DNA from: Mesoaciditogaceae bacterium
Lineage (GTDB): Bacteria > Thermotogota > Thermotogae > Mesoaciditogales > Mesoaciditogaceae
Assembly: GCA_015486145.1 (NCBI GenBank)
Contig: WFSH01000202.1
Span: 1-15,562, forward strand
Length of the DNA: 15,562 nt
Reading direction: 5' to 3'
A model generated the notes under the pieces. It did not search any database, had not been told where the DNA came from, and saw only the letters and a program-made list of their open reading frames with translations. Below, piece after piece: positions 14,506 to 15,562 of this stretch. The translations under genes and the position numbers were made by a program. Every line of letters starts with the position of its first letter. The stretch's first letter is position 1.

Positions 14506-15413
14506 AACGTGTAACCGTTGTGGCGGGCCAGGGTAGTAAGAACTATGGGGAAAGATTGACCTACAGACAAGTTTCGAAAGCTTTGGAACATAAAGCCATG
14601 GAAATCATTTTCCCTTCAACCTTTAGTGAAACGATCAAATGCGTTGCGAGATCAAACGGAGTTATCCTTGCTGGAAGGAGAGCACAGGATACCGTGGACA
14701 TTCTCGATGTGTTGAACGTGGCGCTGGAGCTGGAAAAACCCGTATTTTTATTTGGAGTAGAACTTGGAGAAATGCGAGAAAAGGGCTTAAAAAGGTTTTC
14801 CACTTCTTTGATGAGCTCCCTTGTTTCTGGATTTCTCACCGACGTTATGTCTGTAAGATGGGCAAACTTCTGGTCAAAAAATAAGATCAAGGTTGGTGCA
14901 GATCTCGCTCATGTTTACCTTTTAAATCATGTTAAACATGGAAAATCGAAATACGCTGTTTTTGCACCGAATGTTAGAGGTGTGTTGCGCAATTACAAAG
15001 AGTACAAATGGCTACCGAAAGTGGACGTGCGAATGATAGTGGCAAATCCTGCCGATTCAGGTGTGGCAGTGGAAGTTTCTCGACGCGTCAGAACAGACGA
15101 AATAGTAATTCTCAGTGATGTTAACGATGTGATGGAGGCTGTGGCTAATGCAAAGTTCGTCATATCAGAAAGGTTTCACGTTTCTCTCACAGCCCTGAGT
15201 TTTGGAATACCTTTTATTCACATTGGAAGAAGGGCCATGAGATATTTTGGAAAAGCATTCATCGACAACTTTTCAGTTCCCGAAGAAGTCGATATTGCTT
15301 TAGCTTTTTCGAGACTCGGAAACAGATCATCAAATTTTTTAAACTTCAACGAAGGTATAAAATCACGGTATGAATCCATGTTGAACGATCTGGAAAAATT
15401 TTTATCTGGATGA
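14502..15413 (+). CDS. csaB: Polysaccharide pyruvyl transferase, CsaB-like
   Basis: CsaB-family enzymes transfer pyruvate from phosphoenolpyruvate to a sugar of a secondary cell-wall polymer, making the ketal that SLH domains bind; this anchors S-layer or sheath proteins. The 303-residue sequence has a Rossmann-like N-terminal half (KRVTVVAGQGSKNYGE; GVILAGRRAQDTVDILDVLN) and the diagnostic C-terminal motif FVISERFHVSLTALSFGIPF (E223, R224, H226), which parallels the V-x-x-R-L-H-x-x-x-x-A-x-x-x-G-V-P-F signature. The length is a little shorter than the commonly seen 350-380. The ATG shares four bases with the upstream peptidase stop, so translation is coupled. Family membership is likely; the actual substrate is inferred, and the gene symbol is tentative. 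Confidence 0.75.
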   Translation: MKRVTVVAGQGSKNYGERLTYRQVSKALEHKAMEIIFPSTFSETIKCVARSNGVILAGRRAQDTVDILDVLNVALELEKPVFLFGVELGEMREKGLKRFSTSLMSSLVSGFLTDVMSVRWANFWSKNKIKVGADLAHVYLLNHVKHGKSKYAVFAPNVRGVLRNYKEYKWLPKVDVRMIVANPADSGVAVEVSRRVRTDEIVILSDVNDVMEAVANAKFVISERFHVSLTALSFGIPFIHIGRRAMRYFGKAFIDNFSVPEEVDIALAFSRLGNRSSNFLNFNEGIKSRYESMLNDLEKFLSG

Positions 15414-15484
15414 GAGTAAAAGGATCTCTTCACGATAGTGTGGATAATATTTTTCGAATAATGACATGCTTTGACATCTTTAGT

Positions 15485-15501
15485 ACCGCTTTACAAGCGG
15501 T
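15485..15501. other. Short hairpin downstream of the operon (weak terminator candidate)
   Basis: ACCGCTT (15485-15491) and AAGCGGT (15495-15501) make a perfect 7-bp stem with a 3-base loop. A short T run (CTTTTT) comes only 9 bases later, which is farther than in a typical intrinsic terminator. It lies 72 bases after the csaB stop. The remaining bases from 15414 to the window end show no gene. Confidence 0.35.
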
Positions 15502-15562
15502 GAGTGTAATCTTTTTGAAGCCTTGTTAAAACTGATTCGTTCTTTTATTTGGAGTCTTTGAC

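Noticed and set aside
15402..15467. A 21-codon minus-strand frame reading MSLFEKYYPHYREEILLLSS plus one residue, overlapping the csaB end.
   Set aside because: It is very short, has no ribosome binding site, overlaps a real gene antisense, and has a stop just upstream in frame.
15471..15500. Possible promoter starting with TTGACA near the window end.
   Set aside because: No -10 box occurs at 16-19 bases spacing; the position is occupied by the AAGCGGT arm of the hairpin.

Overview
This window looks like a chromosomal segment of a bacterium with moderate-to-low GC content, most likely a member of the Thermotogota (Thermotogae). The evidence is indirect. A bacterial A/V-type ATPase operon sits beside a tight housekeeping operon (metG-gyrA-truA-tlyA-secA-prfB). 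There are many GTG and TTG starts with strong GGAGG-type ribosome binding sites, a sugar-type solute-binding protein, and a CsaB-like pyruvyltransferase of the kind that goes with SLH/toga-type envelopes. No rRNA, tRNA or CRISPR array is visible. The assignment to a phylum is an inference; it has not been tested by a search.

Region 1 (1-1702, minus strand): the start of an A/V-type ATPase operon read leftward from a promoter with a TATAAT box at 1679-1674. The genes are a coiled-coil peripheral-stalk subunit (H/G type), subunit C (the rotor funnel), and the first 78 codons of subunit I (the membrane stator), which runs off the window. The genes overlap or abut, so translation is probably coupled.

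Region 2 (about 1703-2640): roughly 0.9 kb with no intact gene. It holds short coding-like islands in different frames, a dispersed-repeat-type palindrome at 2101-2121, and the N-terminal remnant of an insertion-sequence transposase at 2397-2567 on the minus strand. It reads as a decayed insertion site.

Region 3 (2597-4041, plus strand): a single-gene unit for a secreted ABC-transporter solute-binding protein, with its own promoter, an inverted repeat just upstream of the promoter, and a strong intrinsic terminator. No permease or ATPase genes accompany it.

Region 4 (4122-15413, plus strand): one long, very compact operon starting from an extended -10 promoter. It encodes methionyl-tRNA synthetase, DNA gyrase A, tRNA pseudouridine synthase A, the TlyA rRNA 2'-O-methyltransferase, the SecA translocase motor, release factor 2, a membrane-anchored zinc metallopeptidase of the gluzincin/peptidase-MA type, and a CsaB-like polysaccharide pyruvyltransferase. 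Gaps are 2-27 bp, and the last three genes overlap. The operon therefore links translation (metG, truA, tlyA, prfB), topology (gyrA), export (secA) and a two-gene envelope module (peptidase plus pyruvyltransferase). The last 149 bases hold only a short hairpin.

The points most worth a second look are the overlapping peptidase-pyruvyltransferase pair, the Met at the quinolone-contact position of GyrA, the RF2 gene without its usual programmed frameshift, the unusual order of the ATPase genes, the repeats at two promoters, and the decayed mobile-element region.
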